DNA of 64,000 nucleotides. It comes from Halobacteriovorax sp. (GTDB lineage: Bacteria; Bdellovibrionota; Bacteriovoracia; Bacteriovoracales; Bacteriovoracaceae). The notes below the pieces were generated by a model. It was not told where the DNA came from and did not search any database. It worked only from the letters and a program-made list of their open reading frames with translations. The translations under genes were made by a program, and so were the position numbers. Each line of letters opens with the position of its first letter. The stretch's first letter is position 1. Where the stretch lies: positions 1 through 64,000 of the forward strand of contig JAIFLR010000049.1 of assembly GCA_020048985.1 (NCBI GenBank), given 5' to 3'. Positions 9,330 to 18,535 of the stretch are shown here, piece by piece.

Positions 9330-9481
9330 AAGCAGCCTCGCATTAAAAGTACGATCGTTGTATTAGACCATTCAGATGAGTTATTGGCTAGGCTTTTAGG
9401 TGTGAATAAAAGCTATTTATTTTTTTTTCCGAAATGCAAAAAAAATTATAAGTTATCAAAATTGTTTCGTCTCTGACCTCG

Positions 9482-9487
9482 TATAAT
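9482..9487 (+). promoter_or_regulatory. Consensus -10 box of the helicase gene
   Basis: TATAAT lies 14 nt before the only usable ATG (9502), since the Walker A motif starts nine codons later. No clear -35 element is seen at 16-18 nt. The transcript would carry a leader of about 7 nt. Confidence 0.45.
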
Positions 9488-9501
9488 CGTAAAGCTTTGG
9501 A

Positions 9502-10416
9502 ATGTGTGACCTACTTATTTTGACGGCTCCTCCCGCATCAGGGAAAACTTACCTGATTTCAAAACTTATTCAGGATTTAAATCAATCATTTTTGGTTATA
9601 TCACCCCTGCGCGCGCTGGCCAATGAGTGCCTCTCCAAATGGGGGTCCAGTTGTTTGGTGATGACTCCGGAGGAGTGGTTGAAAAAAAGAAAAGTCGCGC
9701 AGATTCTCATTCTTGATGAGTTTCATCTCAATTTTTATTGGGGAGATACTTTTAGACCACAGATGTGGGAAGCCTTCTATGAAATGGTTCAGGGAGCTGA
9801 ACTAGTGATTTTACTCACAGCGACCCTCACGCAAGAAATGACCAATGAAATTAAGCAGTATAACTGCCAATTTGATCAAATCATCTGGGCAGATTACGGC
9901 AACCAGCAGCTCAGAAATAAACCCCTCCGTTATTACAAGGCTTCTTCAGTAAGATGGATTGAGAATTATCTTTTAAATCTTACTCATGCAACCAGCGGCA
10001 ATCTTATTTTCTGCGCTTATCGCTCGGAAGTAGTTAAATGGGAAAAGTTGCTGAAGGCGAGAGGTTTCACAGTCTGGACCTGCGTAGGTGGGGAAGCGAG
10101 TTTGTTTTCCATGAAGGTGCAGAGTGAGAAACCTCCTCAGTTTATTGTGGCCACCACAGTTCTCTCTCATGGAGTCAACCTTCCAAATATTTCCAGGATA
10201 TTTTTTCTCTATCAAGTCAAGAATTTGGATTTTTGGATTCAGATGGTGGCCAGGGGAGGACGCAGGGGGGAGACATTTGAAGTGTTTGCTCTGGAGAATC
10301 CAGTTGGAATTAAATGGAACAAATTATTAAATTCCTTGGCGATCGCGAGATTAAGTTTAAAGATGAAAGGGCAACACTTACTCAAGCAGATAGAAGAATG
10401 GTTTTTGAAGGCGTAG
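9502..10416 (+). CDS. Compact SF2 DExH helicase-like ATPase
   Basis: This 304-residue protein holds both RecA-like lobes of a superfamily 2 helicase in minimal form. Motif I is APPASGKT (9-16), motif II DEFH (72-75), motif III TAT (106-108), a motif IV-like stretch NLIFCAY (167-173), motif V TTVLSHGVNLP (218-228) and motif VI QMVARGGRRG (247-256). There is no Q motif, accessory domain or long C-terminal extension, and it is much shorter than usual DNA or RNA helicases. It overlaps recO by 19 nt, which suggests translational coupling and a DNA-repair role (inference). The leader is very short and lacks a Shine-Dalgarno sequence. Confidence 0.75.
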   Translation: MCDLLILTAPPASGKTYLISKLIQDLNQSFLVISPLRALANECLSKWGSSCLVMTPEEWLKKRKVAQILILDEFHLNFYWGDTFRPQMWEAFYEMVQGAELVILLTATLTQEMTNEIKQYNCQFDQIIWADYGNQQLRNKPLRYYKASSVRWIENYLLNLTHATSGNLIFCAYRSEVVKWEKLLKARGFTVWTCVGGEASLFSMKVQSEKPPQFIVATTVLSHGVNLPNISRIFFLYQVKNLDFWIQMVARGGRRGETFEVFALENPVGIKWNKLLNSLAIARLSLKMKGQHLLKQIEEWFLKA

Positions 10417-11180
10417 TTATTCATAAGGTTCCCTACAAAGAGCGGGATCTGATCGTTAAACTCCTCATGCGAAATGGGATGATGGGTAGTTTCTATATTT
10501 ATGGTGGTCAGGGCGGTGGTAAACACCATAAGCCAACTATTTTTGAAATCGGCTCAATGGTAAAAATTCAAATCAGAGAGCAAAGGGCCGGCAAGATCGA
10601 AGGCAATGAGTTAATGATGGCGAGTGAAAGCCAAAGACTCTGGGAACCAGAACTCATTCGCCACAATATCCAAGCTTTCTACCTCGTGTGTTTATATCTC
10701 GAAATTTTACAAAAGTTTTCCATGAATTTTCAGGTCAACACTAGTGACTATGACAATATGGAGCATGAAGGAATTTTTTCGGTTATTAGTAATGCTCTTT
10801 TTCATATGAATGATTCTTTGAAAAAAGAAGAATTCGTCGCTCACCAACATTTAACTTTATATATGGTGAAGCTCTTATTTCACTTGGGGATTATGCCGGA
10901 GACTGATAACTGCTCTTATTGTGGAACAGGTCTAATGGAATCTCTGGGGGTGACTTTCCAGCCAGAGAACGGGCAGTTCTCTTGCACTCAATGCGTAAAC
11001 GCTGAAAATGAAAAAGGCTTTTTACTACGGATCAAAAAGAGTTACCAAACAAAGTATCAGGATTATCTGGAGCTCACTGGAACTAATTTCCAGGAAGCTG
11101 ATAAACTTATTCAGTTCTTCTGCCATCATTTCCAGCTCAGGCCAGTGGAGCTTAAGTCTTATGGATTACTTTTAAGGTGA
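10398..11180 (+). CDS. recO: DNA repair protein RecO
   Basis: The 260-residue protein has the RecO layout. An N-terminal OB fold (MVFEGVVIHKVPYKERDLIVKLL, residues 1-80) is followed by a helical domain and a C4 zinc module (CSYCGTG about residue 173, CTQC about 200). RecO anneals DNA and loads RecA with RecR in the RecFOR pathway. The start at 10398 matches the family and overlaps the helicase end. An upstream in-frame ATG (10314) would add 28 residues of unrelated sequence. The 3' end overlaps the convergent phosphatase gene by 22 nt. Confidence 0.88.
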   Translation: MVFEGVVIHKVPYKERDLIVKLLMRNGMMGSFYIYGGQGGGKHHKPTIFEIGSMVKIQIREQRAGKIEGNELMMASESQRLWEPELIRHNIQAFYLVCLYLEILQKFSMNFQVNTSDYDNMEHEGIFSVISNALFHMNDSLKKEEFVAHQHLTLYMVKLLFHLGIMPETDNCSYCGTGLMESLGVTFQPENGQFSCTQCVNAENEKGFLLRIKKSYQTKYQDYLELTGTNFQEADKLIQFFCHHFQLRPVELKSYGLLLR

Positions 11181-11677
11181 TTGGCAAAATCGAGTAGGGT
11201 TTTATAATAAGGAAATTCTGACTTTTGCTCGTGCCTGACCAGAATCCCGGCAATCCCTGCACTTTTTCCCGACTCGGGATCGATCAGTTTATCCCCAACC
11301 ATGTAGGCGTGTTTTGGATCAATGTGGTATTTGGTCATTAATTCTTGGATCATTTGGCCCGAAGGTTTGCGGCAATGGCAGTTCTCATCGGGTGAGTGAG
11401 GACAAATGGCAAAATCTTTAAAAGGTTGAAGTTTGTTTTCTCGCAGATCATTTTGCAGCTGGCGGTGGATAACATAAACTGATTCGAGAGAAAAATAACC
11501 GCGACCTACACCGGATTGGTTAGTAACCACAAAAAGTTCATATCCTAGATTTTGAAAAAGCTGCAAAGCTTTCATGGTATCTGAGAAATATTCAATATCC
11601 TCTACTCGCGAAAGATAGTTCTTATCCTGGATCAAAGTCCCATCGCGGTCGAGGAAGATGGCCTTCCGTGTTTTAAT
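11159..11677 (-). CDS. HAD-IIIA phosphatase, GmhB/HisB-N-like, apparent ATT start
   Basis: Read from ATT at 11677-11675, the protein has 172 residues and starts MKTRKAIFLDRDGTLI. This contains the HAD nucleophile and acid/base pair D10 and D12. It continues with VTNQSGVGRG (motif II), a zinc-loop CPHSPDENCHCRKP and VGDKLID (motif IV). These mark the heptose-bisphosphate/histidinol-phosphate phosphatase group. The first ATG/GTG/TTG-type codon (TTG 11635) would remove the catalytic aspartates, and an in-frame stop lies just upstream. A GGAGG site sits 8 nt before ATT. A GmhB role in LPS heptose synthesis is plausible but unproven. Confidence 0.8.
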   Translation of the reverse strand: MKTRKAIFLDRDGTLIQDKNYLSRVEDIEYFSDTMKALQLFQNLGYELFVVTNQSGVGRGYFSLESVYVIHRQLQNDLRENKLQPFKDFAICPHSPDENCHCRKPSGQMIQELMTKYHIDPKHAYMVGDKLIDPESGKSAGIAGILVRHEQKSEFPYYKTLLDFANHLKSNP

Positions 11678-11705
11678 TTACTTAGCCTCCGTTAAAGCTT
11701 AAGAT
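11677..11705 (+). promoter_or_regulatory. Candidate leaderless promoter of msbA
   Basis: TTTACT (11677-11682), a 17-nt spacer and TAAGAT (11700-11705) end 6 nt before ATG 11712. No Shine-Dalgarno sequence is present. The -35 box touches the start of the divergent HAD gene. Confidence 0.5.
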
Positions 11706-11711
11706 ATCCGC

Positions 11712-13424
11712 ATGATTCACGTTCTCAAGTTAATGTTCCCATATCTTCGTCCTTTTTGGAAGGAGGCGCTTCTCGCGACTCTTTTGGCCTTCCCTTTAGC
11801 TGCCATTAAGGCCTATGAAGCCTTCCTCGTGAAGGATATTTTTGACAAGGGGTTTGCGGCTGGCTCCTCTTCTCAGGATGCTCTTGGCCTCGCTCTCTTG
11901 TTGGTGGGTCTAGGTATTTTGAACTTCCCTTTAAGGTATTATCACTATTTTGGTCTCAGACAGGTGGTGGATAAATCCACACGACTGATCAGGTCTAAGA
12001 TTTATGATAAGTTTCAGCTTCTACCGGCAAAATACTATTCCCAGCAAAAGCAAGGGACACTCATTTCAACCATTATGAGTGACACCATGGTTTTTTCAGA
12101 AGCCTTTAAGAACTCTCTGGAAGTCATCCGTGAGCCGATTACTGCGCTTTCCCTATTAGGAGTCGCATTTTACCATGACTGGCAACTCACTTTGATTATC
12201 TTTGCCACCGCTCCACTTTTCATGATCACTCTTCATTTTTCCGGTAAAAGAATCCGCAAATATATTGGTCGGGCCCAACAAGAAAATGCTGAAATGACAC
12301 ACATTGTGAGTGAAGCCTTGGGTGGACAAAAAATTATCAAAGCTTTTGGTTTAAGAGAGTATATCGTTGAGAGATTTGAAAAAGCCCAGTCCCGGTTTCT
12401 CGCCAATCGATCAAAAAGTAACTCTGCAGAAGAGATTTCTCATCCGCTTGTTGAGCTGATTGGTTCTTTTGCTTTTGCTGGAGTGATCATCTTTGCTCAT
12501 CATCGCATCACCTCTGGTCAACTAACTACAGGTGGGTTCATCTCTTTTGTTGCTGCTCTCGCGATGTTTATGGACCCTGTGCGAAGATTTAGTAAGGCCA
12601 ATGCCAAACTTAATCAGGCCCAAGCGGCTGCGACCCGTATTTTTGGACTTCTCAGTGTGGAAGAAGAACCACAGGCCAGTTTGAAAGAACTGCCTGGTTT
12701 TCATAAGACGATAGAATTTAAAAATGTCTCTTTTTCTTACGGCGAAGGCACAGTTCTCAATGGTTTTAATCTTTTGATCCATAAAGGCGAAAAAATCGGT
12801 CTGGTTGGTCTATCGGGATCTGGTAAGTCGACACTGGTCAGTCTACTCCTTAGACTTTATCCGGTTGTACAGGGAGAAATTCTGATCGACGGGATTAATA
12901 TCAATGAATACAGCCTTTCATCTGTGCGGAAAGTTTTCGGTCTGGTTAGTCAGGATATATTCCTGTTTAACGATACAATCCGGGAAAATCTCACCACTGG
13001 TGATAAACATACTGATGAGGAAATTCTCCACGCTCTGGAAATTTCCTATGCCTGGGAATTTGTTAAAGACTTACCAGGTCAGCTTGAAACACAAATTGGG
13101 GACCGAGGTGTAAGACTCTCGGGAGGCCAAAGTCAGCGTCTCACAATTGCCCGTGCCTTTTTGAAGAACCGTGACGTGCTTCTCTTCGATGAAGCGACTT
13201 CTGCTCTGGATAACGAATCGGAAAAAATTGTACAGCAAGCCTTGGAGCGCGTGGCCGGTCATAAAACAGTGGTGGCCGTGGCCCATAGACTTTCAACTTT
13301 GAAAGATTTTAATCGCATTGTGGTGATGAAGGACGGCGTGAAAATCGAAGAGGGAAGTCATCCTGAATTGATTGCTAAAAACGGCGAGTATAAAAAGCTT
13401 TTTGAATTATCTCAGCGAGATTAA
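11712..13424 (+). CDS. msbA: Lipid A/phospholipid export ABC transporter MsbA-like
   Basis: This 570-residue half-transporter has an ABC type-1 exporter membrane domain (six helices, residues about 15-310) fused to an ATPase domain. Walker A is GLSGSGKST (about 367-375), the Q-loop lies in VSQDIFLFND, the signature is LSGGQSQR, Walker B is VLLFDEATSALD and the switch histidine lies in VAHRLST. Homodimers of this type flip lipid A core or related lipids across the inner membrane. Other exporters of the family (peptide, drug) are possible. Its stop codon shares TTAA with the stop of the convergent gene. Confidence 0.85.
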   Translation: MIHVLKLMFPYLRPFWKEALLATLLAFPLAAIKAYEAFLVKDIFDKGFAAGSSSQDALGLALLLVGLGILNFPLRYYHYFGLRQVVDKSTRLIRSKIYDKFQLLPAKYYSQQKQGTLISTIMSDTMVFSEAFKNSLEVIREPITALSLLGVAFYHDWQLTLIIFATAPLFMITLHFSGKRIRKYIGRAQQENAEMTHIVSEALGGQKIIKAFGLREYIVERFEKAQSRFLANRSKSNSAEEISHPLVELIGSFAFAGVIIFAHHRITSGQLTTGGFISFVAALAMFMDPVRRFSKANAKLNQAQAAATRIFGLLSVEEEPQASLKELPGFHKTIEFKNVSFSYGEGTVLNGFNLLIHKGEKIGLVGLSGSGKSTLVSLLLRLYPVVQGEILIDGININEYSLSSVRKVFGLVSQDIFLFNDTIRENLTTGDKHTDEEILHALEISYAWEFVKDLPGQLETQIGDRGVRLSGGQSQRLTIARAFLKNRDVLLFDEATSALDNESEKIVQQALERVAGHKTVVAVAHRLSTLKDFNRIVVMKDGVKIEEGSHPELIAKNGEYKKLFELSQRD

Positions 13425-14263
13425 TTATTTATTGGCCAGATTTCTGAAACAGAATTGAAGTGGGCCATATCACTATACCCCCGACTGTAATGAACAAAAT
13501 TTCCATTTTTATGTACGTCATAGTTTGTTCCTTGAATGGTACTTTTTCCCGATTCAAATTTAACCCCAACTTCACTTCTTAATTGATTCGCGAATTTTTC
13601 TGGATCCATGCCTTTGACTGTGGCGAGGGTGAGTTTGCCCTGACTTTTTTGATACCAGGACTTAATTGCGTCCTTGGTTGTGACGCTATAAATTCCATCA
13701 TAAATACTTACCTTAGCAGTTTTGATTTCTGCATTTAACGCTGCGGCGACATACTTTCCCCCTCCCGAATGGCCTGAAAGGTGAAGGGGAGAATCTTTAA
13801 GGTGGTTCCCAAGAGCGCTTTGCGCATCAGCAAGAAACTGGGTGTAGGAATTCTTGTCTTTAAAAAATTCCTTGTAGGTCGCGTTGGCGCCAGTGCTTTG
13901 AGGAATAATTGTGATTTCAGAATTTTCACATAAGCTTTTTTGGATACCAAAAGCTTTGACCATACTTTGCAGGCTTCCCTCGTAGGGCTTGGTTTGAGCA
14001 AGACCTAGGATGTGGCCATGAAAATGAAGTCTTAGGCTGTCGATGGTTTGGGGAATAGTGATGAGAACGGGTTTTGGGTAACTTCCCAATTTGCCCGTAC
14101 ACTCGTTGTAGGCGCAGTCGGCTAAAATTTGCTTGGTGCAACTAAATCCATGAAGCTTAACAGATGTAAGTACTTCCTCTGGGGAAACCTCTTCACAAAC
14201 AGGGTCTGTTGCAAAGCTGAGTGATGTACTCAGGATAAAGAAAATTAAGAATAATTGCGTCAT
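13421..14263 (-). CDS. Secreted alpha/beta-hydrolase-like protein
   Basis: The protein of about 280 residues begins with a signal peptide (MTQLFLIFFILSTSLSFA). The mature part contains GHSGGGKY, a typical nucleophile elbow G-x-S-x-G. Upstream is LRLHFHGHILG, which fits an oxyanion-hole strand, and a late histidine (DMAHF) could complete the triad. Several cysteines near the N terminus suggest disulfides. The substrate is unknown; esterase, lipase or peptidase would all fit. The ATG at 14263 follows AGAGGA closely, and an in-frame ATG at 14275 would add four residues. Confidence 0.7.
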   Translation of the reverse strand: MTQLFLIFFILSTSLSFATDPVCEEVSPEEVLTSVKLHGFSCTKQILADCAYNECTGKLGSYPKPVLITIPQTIDSLRLHFHGHILGLAQTKPYEGSLQSMVKAFGIQKSLCENSEITIIPQSTGANATYKEFFKDKNSYTQFLADAQSALGNHLKDSPLHLSGHSGGGKYVAAALNAEIKTAKVSIYDGIYSVTTKDAIKSWYQKSQGKLTLATVKGMDPEKFANQLRSEVGVKFESGKSTIQGTNYDVHKNGNFVHYSRGYSDMAHFNSVSEIWPINN

Positions 14264-14354
14264 GTTTCCTCTCATAAAGCTCTTCGGTAAGACGGGCTTT
14301 TTTCTTAGGTTTATGATAAAACTTTGAGGTCAAAATCATCATCAGGAGAGAAAT

Positions 14355-15674
14355 GTGTCAGAAGAAAATCTGAAATCCATGGCCGATCTGGTCGCCCACT
14401 GTAAGAGTCGCGGTTTTGTTTTTCAAAGTTCAGAAATCTACGGTGGCCTTGGATCATGCTGGGACATGGGTCCACTTGGTGTTGAGTTAAAAAATAACGT
14501 TAAGAATGCATGGTGGAAGGCGATGACCTTTCGTGATGACATTGATGGAGTTGATGCTGCCATTTTGATGCATCCTTTGGTATGGAAAGCTTCTGGTCAC
14601 GTTGATAACTTCACTGATCCGATGGTGGATTGTAAGGCCTGTAAGGGACGCTTTCGTGCAGATAACATTGATCTGACTGCACCATGCCCGACTTGTAAGG
14701 CCAAAGACTCTTTTACTGAACCAAGAAATTTTAACCTGATGTTCACGACTCACATGGGTCCAGTTCAAGAAACAGCTTCAGTTGTTTATCTTCGTCCTGA
14801 AACAGCTCAGGGTATTTTTGTAAACTTCATGAACGTTCAATCAACCATGAGAAGAAAACTTCCCTTTGGTATTGCTCAGATAGGTAAAGCCTTCAGAAAT
14901 GAAATCACTCCTGGTAACTTCATTTTCAGAACTCGTGAGTTCGAACAAATGGAAATGCAATACTTCATCAAACCAGGAACTCAAATGGAAGCGATGGAGC
15001 AGTGGAAAGAAATTCGCTGGAAATGGCATTTGGATAATGGTCTTCGCAAAGAAAAACTTCAATTTAAAAAACACGATGCCCTTGCTCACTACGCTGATGC
15101 AGCTTTTGATATCGAATATGAATTTGCTCACGGTTGGGGAGAAATGGAAGGGATCCACTCGCGAACTGACTTCGATTTAAAACAGCATGCTGAATTTTCA
15201 AAGAAAAATCTTCAGTACGTAGATCAGATGGATGGAAACAAAAAATATATTCCATACGTTCTTGAAACTTCTGTGGGCTGTGACCGCTGTATGCTGGCGA
15301 TCATGAGTGATGCTTACCGAACAGAGTTTCCAGGAAACGCAGAAAAAGAAAGAGTTGTGATGAGATTTAAACCATCTCTTGCTCCTATTAAAGCTTCGGT
15401 TATGCCGCTTATGAAAAAACCAGAACTCGAAGGAGTGGCCACAAGTTTACTTCGTGATCTGCAAAAAGATTTCAAATGCGAATACGACACAGCTGGTTCA
15501 ATCGGTAAACGTTATCGTCGTCAGGATGAAATCGGGACTCCGGCCTGTATCACTGTTGATTTTGATTCTTTAACTGATCATTCAGTAACTATCCGTGACC
15601 GCGATACAATGGTTCAGGAACGAATTGCACTGGATAAAGTAAAAACATATTTAAAAGAAAAATTTTCTCTCTAA
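14355..15674 (+). CDS. glyS: Glycyl-tRNA synthetase, single-chain class II
   Basis: The 439-residue enzyme charges tRNA-Gly and belongs to the alpha2 (eukaryote/Bacillus-like) type. Motif 1 is near the N terminus, and the zinc-type insert CKACKGRF...CPTCK (about residues 95-115) is followed by [14 protein letters not shown]. Motif 2 is [22 protein letters not shown], motif 3 is EPxxGCDR-like ([11 protein letters not shown]), and a C-terminal anticodon-binding domain completes it. Translation uses GTG 14355 behind AGGAGAG. An out-of-frame ATG overlaps this GTG by one base and reads to a stop within seven codons. It forms an operon with the dikinase gene. Confidence 0.94.
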   Translation: MSEENLKSMADLVAHCKSRGFVFQSSEIYGGLGSCWDMGPLGVELKNNVKNAWWKAMTFRDDIDGVDAAILMHPLVWKASGHVDNFTDPMVDCKACKGRFRADNIDLTAPCPTCKAKDSFTEPRNFNLMFTTHMGPVQETASVVYLRPETAQGIFVNFMNVQSTMRRKLPFGIAQIGKAFRNEITPGNFIFRTREFEQMEMQYFIKPGTQMEAMEQWKEIRWKWHLDNGLRKEKLQFKKHDALAHYADAAFDIEYEFAHGWGEMEGIHSRTDFDLKQHAEFSKKNLQYVDQMDGNKKYIPYVLETSVGCDRCMLAIMSDAYRTEFPGNAEKERVVMRFKPSLAPIKASVMPLMKKPELEGVATSLLRDLQKDFKCEYDTAGSIGKRYRRQDEIGTPACITVDFDSLTDHSVTIRDRDTMVQERIALDKVKTYLKEKFSL

Positions 15675-15689
15675 TACTGGGGATATCTC

Positions 15690-18347
15690 ATGACTAAATG
15701 GGTTTATAAATTTTCAAGTGACCTAACTGACGGAAACAAAGACATGAAGGGTCTGCTTGGCGGCAAAGGTGCTAACCTCGCCGAGATGTGCAACCTTAAA
15801 CTGGCTGTTCCACCGGGATTTACGGTTACGACAGAAGCCTGCCTTGATTACTACAAGGCAAGTAAAGAAATCACCCCAGAGATACGATCTCAAGTGACTG
15901 AGGCCCTAGCTTGGGTGGAAAAACTTACGAATAAAAAGTTCGGTGATATTGAAAATCCACTTCTTTTCTCTGTTCGCTCAGGCGCCAGAGCTTCAATGCC
16001 AGGAATGATGGATACTGTTTTAAACCTAGGTTTAAATGATAAGACGGTTATTGGAATGGCCAAGAAAACGGACAACGCTCGTTTTGCCTGGGACTCTTAT
16101 CGTCGTTTCATTCAAATGTATTCAAACGTTGTTCTTGGGGTAAACACCTCACACCTTGAATCCAACATGGAAGATTTGAAAGAAGCTCGTGGTGTGCATG
16201 AAGATACCCAGCTGACTGCTGCTGATTTAGAAGAACTGGTTAAAGTTTATAAGAGTGTTCTCTTGGAAGATCACGGAATTGTTTTTCCACAAGATCCTGT
16301 TGAGCAGTTATGGAAAGCGATCGCTGCTGTTTTTGGTTCTTGGCACAACAATCGTGCTACCAAATACCGTGAAATGAACAATATTCCTCATGACTGGGGA
16401 ACGGCCGTCAATATTCAGTCGATGGTATTCGGCAACATGGGTGACACTTGTGCTACTGGAGTTTGTTTTACTCGTGATCCGTCCACTGGTGAAAAAAAAT
16501 TCTTTGGAGAGTTTTTAGTTAATGCTCAAGGTGAAGATGTTGTTGCTGGGATCAGAACTCCTCAGCCAATTAATAATGATTCAAAAATGGAATCAAACAA
16601 ACATCAGAAAACTCTCGAAGAAGTTATGCCTAAGGCTTACGCCGATTTGGTGACTGATTATAAAATGCTGGAAAAGCATTACAAAGATATGCAAGACATC
16701 GAGTTTACGATTGAAAATAATAAACTCTATATTCTTCAAACCCGTAATGCGAAGAGAACTGTTAACGCTGCTCTTAAAGTTGCTGTTGATTTAGTGGCTG
16801 AAGGCATGATTTCTGAAAAAGAAGCGATCCTTCGCATTCAGCCGGAAGACTTAAACCAACTTCTTCACCCGCGCCTTGATCCAAAAGCTAAAAAAACAGT
16901 TATCGCCACTGGACTACCTGCCTCTCCTGGAGCGGCTTCTGGTCAAATGGTTTTCACGTCTAAAGCTGCAGAAGATTGGGCCAAAGATGGTAAAAAAGTG
17001 GTTCTGGTTCGTGCCGAAACTTCTCCGGAAGATATCGGGGGAATGGCAGCGGCCACTGGTATTTTAACAGCTCGTGGTGGGATGACTTCCCATGCAGCAG
17101 TGGTGGCCCGTGGTATGGGGAAACCTTGTATTGCTGGTTGTACGGCACTCGTGATTAGTGAAAAAAATAAAACTCTCACAGTTAAAGGCAAAGTTTTTAA
17201 AGAAGGTGATTACATCACTTTTGACGGGGCCAATGGGGAAGTCTACGAAGGTGTAATCCCTACTATCGAAGCCAAGATCACTGCTGATTTTGCGACTTTC
17301 ATGAAATGGGCAGACGCTACTCGCAGACTCAAAGTCAGAACCAATGCTGATACTCCTGAAGATTCAAAAATTGCTGTAGAATTTGGTGCCGAGGGTATTG
17401 GCCTTTGCCGTACTGAGCACATGTTTTTTGCTCCAGAACGTATCCTTGCTGTTCGTGAAATGATTTTTGCTGAAACAGATAAGGATCGTAAAAAAGCTCT
17501 GGATAAACTTCTTCCCTTCCAGCGAGATGACTTCAACGGAATCTTCAAAGAGATGAGTGGTCTTCCGGTCAATATCCGTCTTCTTGATCCACCTCTTCAT
17601 GAGTTCTTACCTCACCAGGAAAAAGATCAACAGGAACTGGCCAATGTTTTAGGCATTACCATTCAAGCTGTTAAAGAAAGAAATGATGCTCTCCATGAGT
17701 TCAACCCGATGCTTGGTCACCGTGGATGTCGTCTGGCGATTACTTATCCTGAAATTTATTTGATGCAAGTTCGTGCGATCATTGAAGCAGCTGTTGAGTC
17801 TGATAAAAAAGGCATTAAAGTTCTTCCAGAGATCATGATTCCACTAATTTCAGAACTTCGCGAATACTCTACAATTCAAACAGAGTGTAAGGCCGAAATT
17901 GAAAAGGTCTTCAAAGAAAAAAATCACACCGTAAAATACAAAATGGGAACCATGCTTGAGCTTCCTCGCGCCTGTATCATGGCCGGTGAGATTGCTAAAG
18001 AAGCAGAGTTCTTTTCTTTCGGTACCAATGATTTAACTCAAACGACTTTTGGCTTGTCACGTGATGATGCTGGAAAATTTCTTCCAAGCTATACGTCGCG
18101 TGGGATTTATCCAAGAGATCCATTTGTTACAATTGATACCGACGGCGTGGGATTTCTAATGAAGCATGCTATTGCTGAAGGAAAGAAAACCAATGCAGCC
18201 ATTCATGCGGGCATATGTGGAGAGCATGGTGGTGAGCCGGCTTCTGTAGAATATTGCCATAAAATTGGCCTCGACTACGTTAGTTGCTCTCCATTCAGAG
18301 TGCCTATCGCCAGATTGGCAGCGGCCCAGGCAGTTTTAAAAAGTTAA
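15690..18347 (+). CDS. ppdK: Pyruvate, phosphate dikinase
   Basis: This 885-residue enzyme interconverts pyruvate, ATP and phosphate with phosphoenolpyruvate, AMP and diphosphate. The N-terminal ATP-grasp domain starts GGKGANLAEM and includes FSVRSGARASMPGMMDT. The phospho-histidine domain has GGMTSHAAVVARG, with the swivelling histidine near residue 468. The C-terminal TIM barrel has GLCRTEHMFF, GHRGCRL, GTNDLTQ and CGEHGGEP. The length is normal for the family. It lies 15 nt downstream of glyS and is followed by a strong intrinsic terminator. Confidence 0.97.
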   Translation: MTKWVYKFSSDLTDGNKDMKGLLGGKGANLAEMCNLKLAVPPGFTVTTEACLDYYKASKEITPEIRSQVTEALAWVEKLTNKKFGDIENPLLFSVRSGARASMPGMMDTVLNLGLNDKTVIGMAKKTDNARFAWDSYRRFIQMYSNVVLGVNTSHLESNMEDLKEARGVHEDTQLTAADLEELVKVYKSVLLEDHGIVFPQDPVEQLWKAIAAVFGSWHNNRATKYREMNNIPHDWGTAVNIQSMVFGNMGDTCATGVCFTRDPSTGEKKFFGEFLVNAQGEDVVAGIRTPQPINNDSKMESNKHQKTLEEVMPKAYADLVTDYKMLEKHYKDMQDIEFTIENNKLYILQTRNAKRTVNAALKVAVDLVAEGMISEKEAILRIQPEDLNQLLHPRLDPKAKKTVIATGLPASPGAASGQMVFTSKAAEDWAKDGKKVVLVRAETSPEDIGGMAAATGILTARGGMTSHAAVVARGMGKPCIAGCTALVISEKNKTLTVKGKVFKEGDYITFDGANGEVYEGVIPTIEAKITADFATFMKWADATRRLKVRTNADTPEDSKIAVEFGAEGIGLCRTEHMFFAPERILAVREMIFAETDKDRKKALDKLLPFQRDDFNGIFKEMSGLPVNIRLLDPPLHEFLPHQEKDQQELANVLGITIQAVKERNDALHEFNPMLGHRGCRLAITYPEIYLMQVRAIIEAAVESDKKGIKVLPEIMIPLISELREYSTIQTECKAEIEKVFKEKNHTVKYKMGTMLELPRACIMAGEIAKEAEFFSFGTNDLTQTTFGLSRDDAGKFLPSYTSRGIYPRDPFVTIDTDGVGFLMKHAIAEGKKTNAAIHAGICGEHGGEPASVEYCHKIGLDYVSCSPFRVPIARLAAAQAVLKS

Positions 18348-18352
18348 TGATT

Positions 18353-18380
18353 AAGCCCCTCCTGAGAGGGGCTTTTTTTT
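18353..18380 (+). terminator. Intrinsic terminator after ppdK
   Basis: The 9-bp stem AAGCCCCTC/GAGGGGCTT with a CTGA loop is followed by a run of T to 18380. It lies 6 nt after the ppdK stop. Confidence 0.93.
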
Positions 18381-18438
18381 AGGCCCTGGTGCTGATGATG
18401 ATTAAGAGAGAGACAAATACCAAAAAAAGTAATTTCAT
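18379..18438 (-). CDS. Candidate 19-residue hydrophobic peptide
   Basis: An ATG at 18438-18436 with a strong GGAGGG site 4 nt upstream opens a 19-codon frame (MKLLFLVFVS, then a leucine/isoleucine run, then TRA) ending in TAA at 18381-18379. Nearly the whole peptide is one hydrophobic helix, so it would insert in the membrane. It sits between the ppdK terminator and the next gene, on the opposite strand. It may be a small membrane protein or the remains of a signal peptide. Only the ribosome site and composition support it. Confidence 0.4.
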   Translation of the reverse strand: MKLLFLVFVSLLIIISTRA

Positions 18439-18500
18439 TTTTCCCTCCGGAAGTAGGACGTTGTAGTCATTTAATTGATTATTGGGAACTGAATAGAACC

Positions 18501-18529
18501 TTGAGTTTTATAGGCATCTCATTTAAGCT
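18501..18529 (+). promoter_or_regulatory. Weak candidate promoter of the serine hydrolase gene
   Basis: TTGAGT (18501-18506) and TAAGCT (18524-18529) are 17 nt apart. ATG follows 6 nt after the -10 box, and no ribosome site is present. The -10 match is poor. Confidence 0.25.
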
Positions 18530-18535
18530 CAAAGC

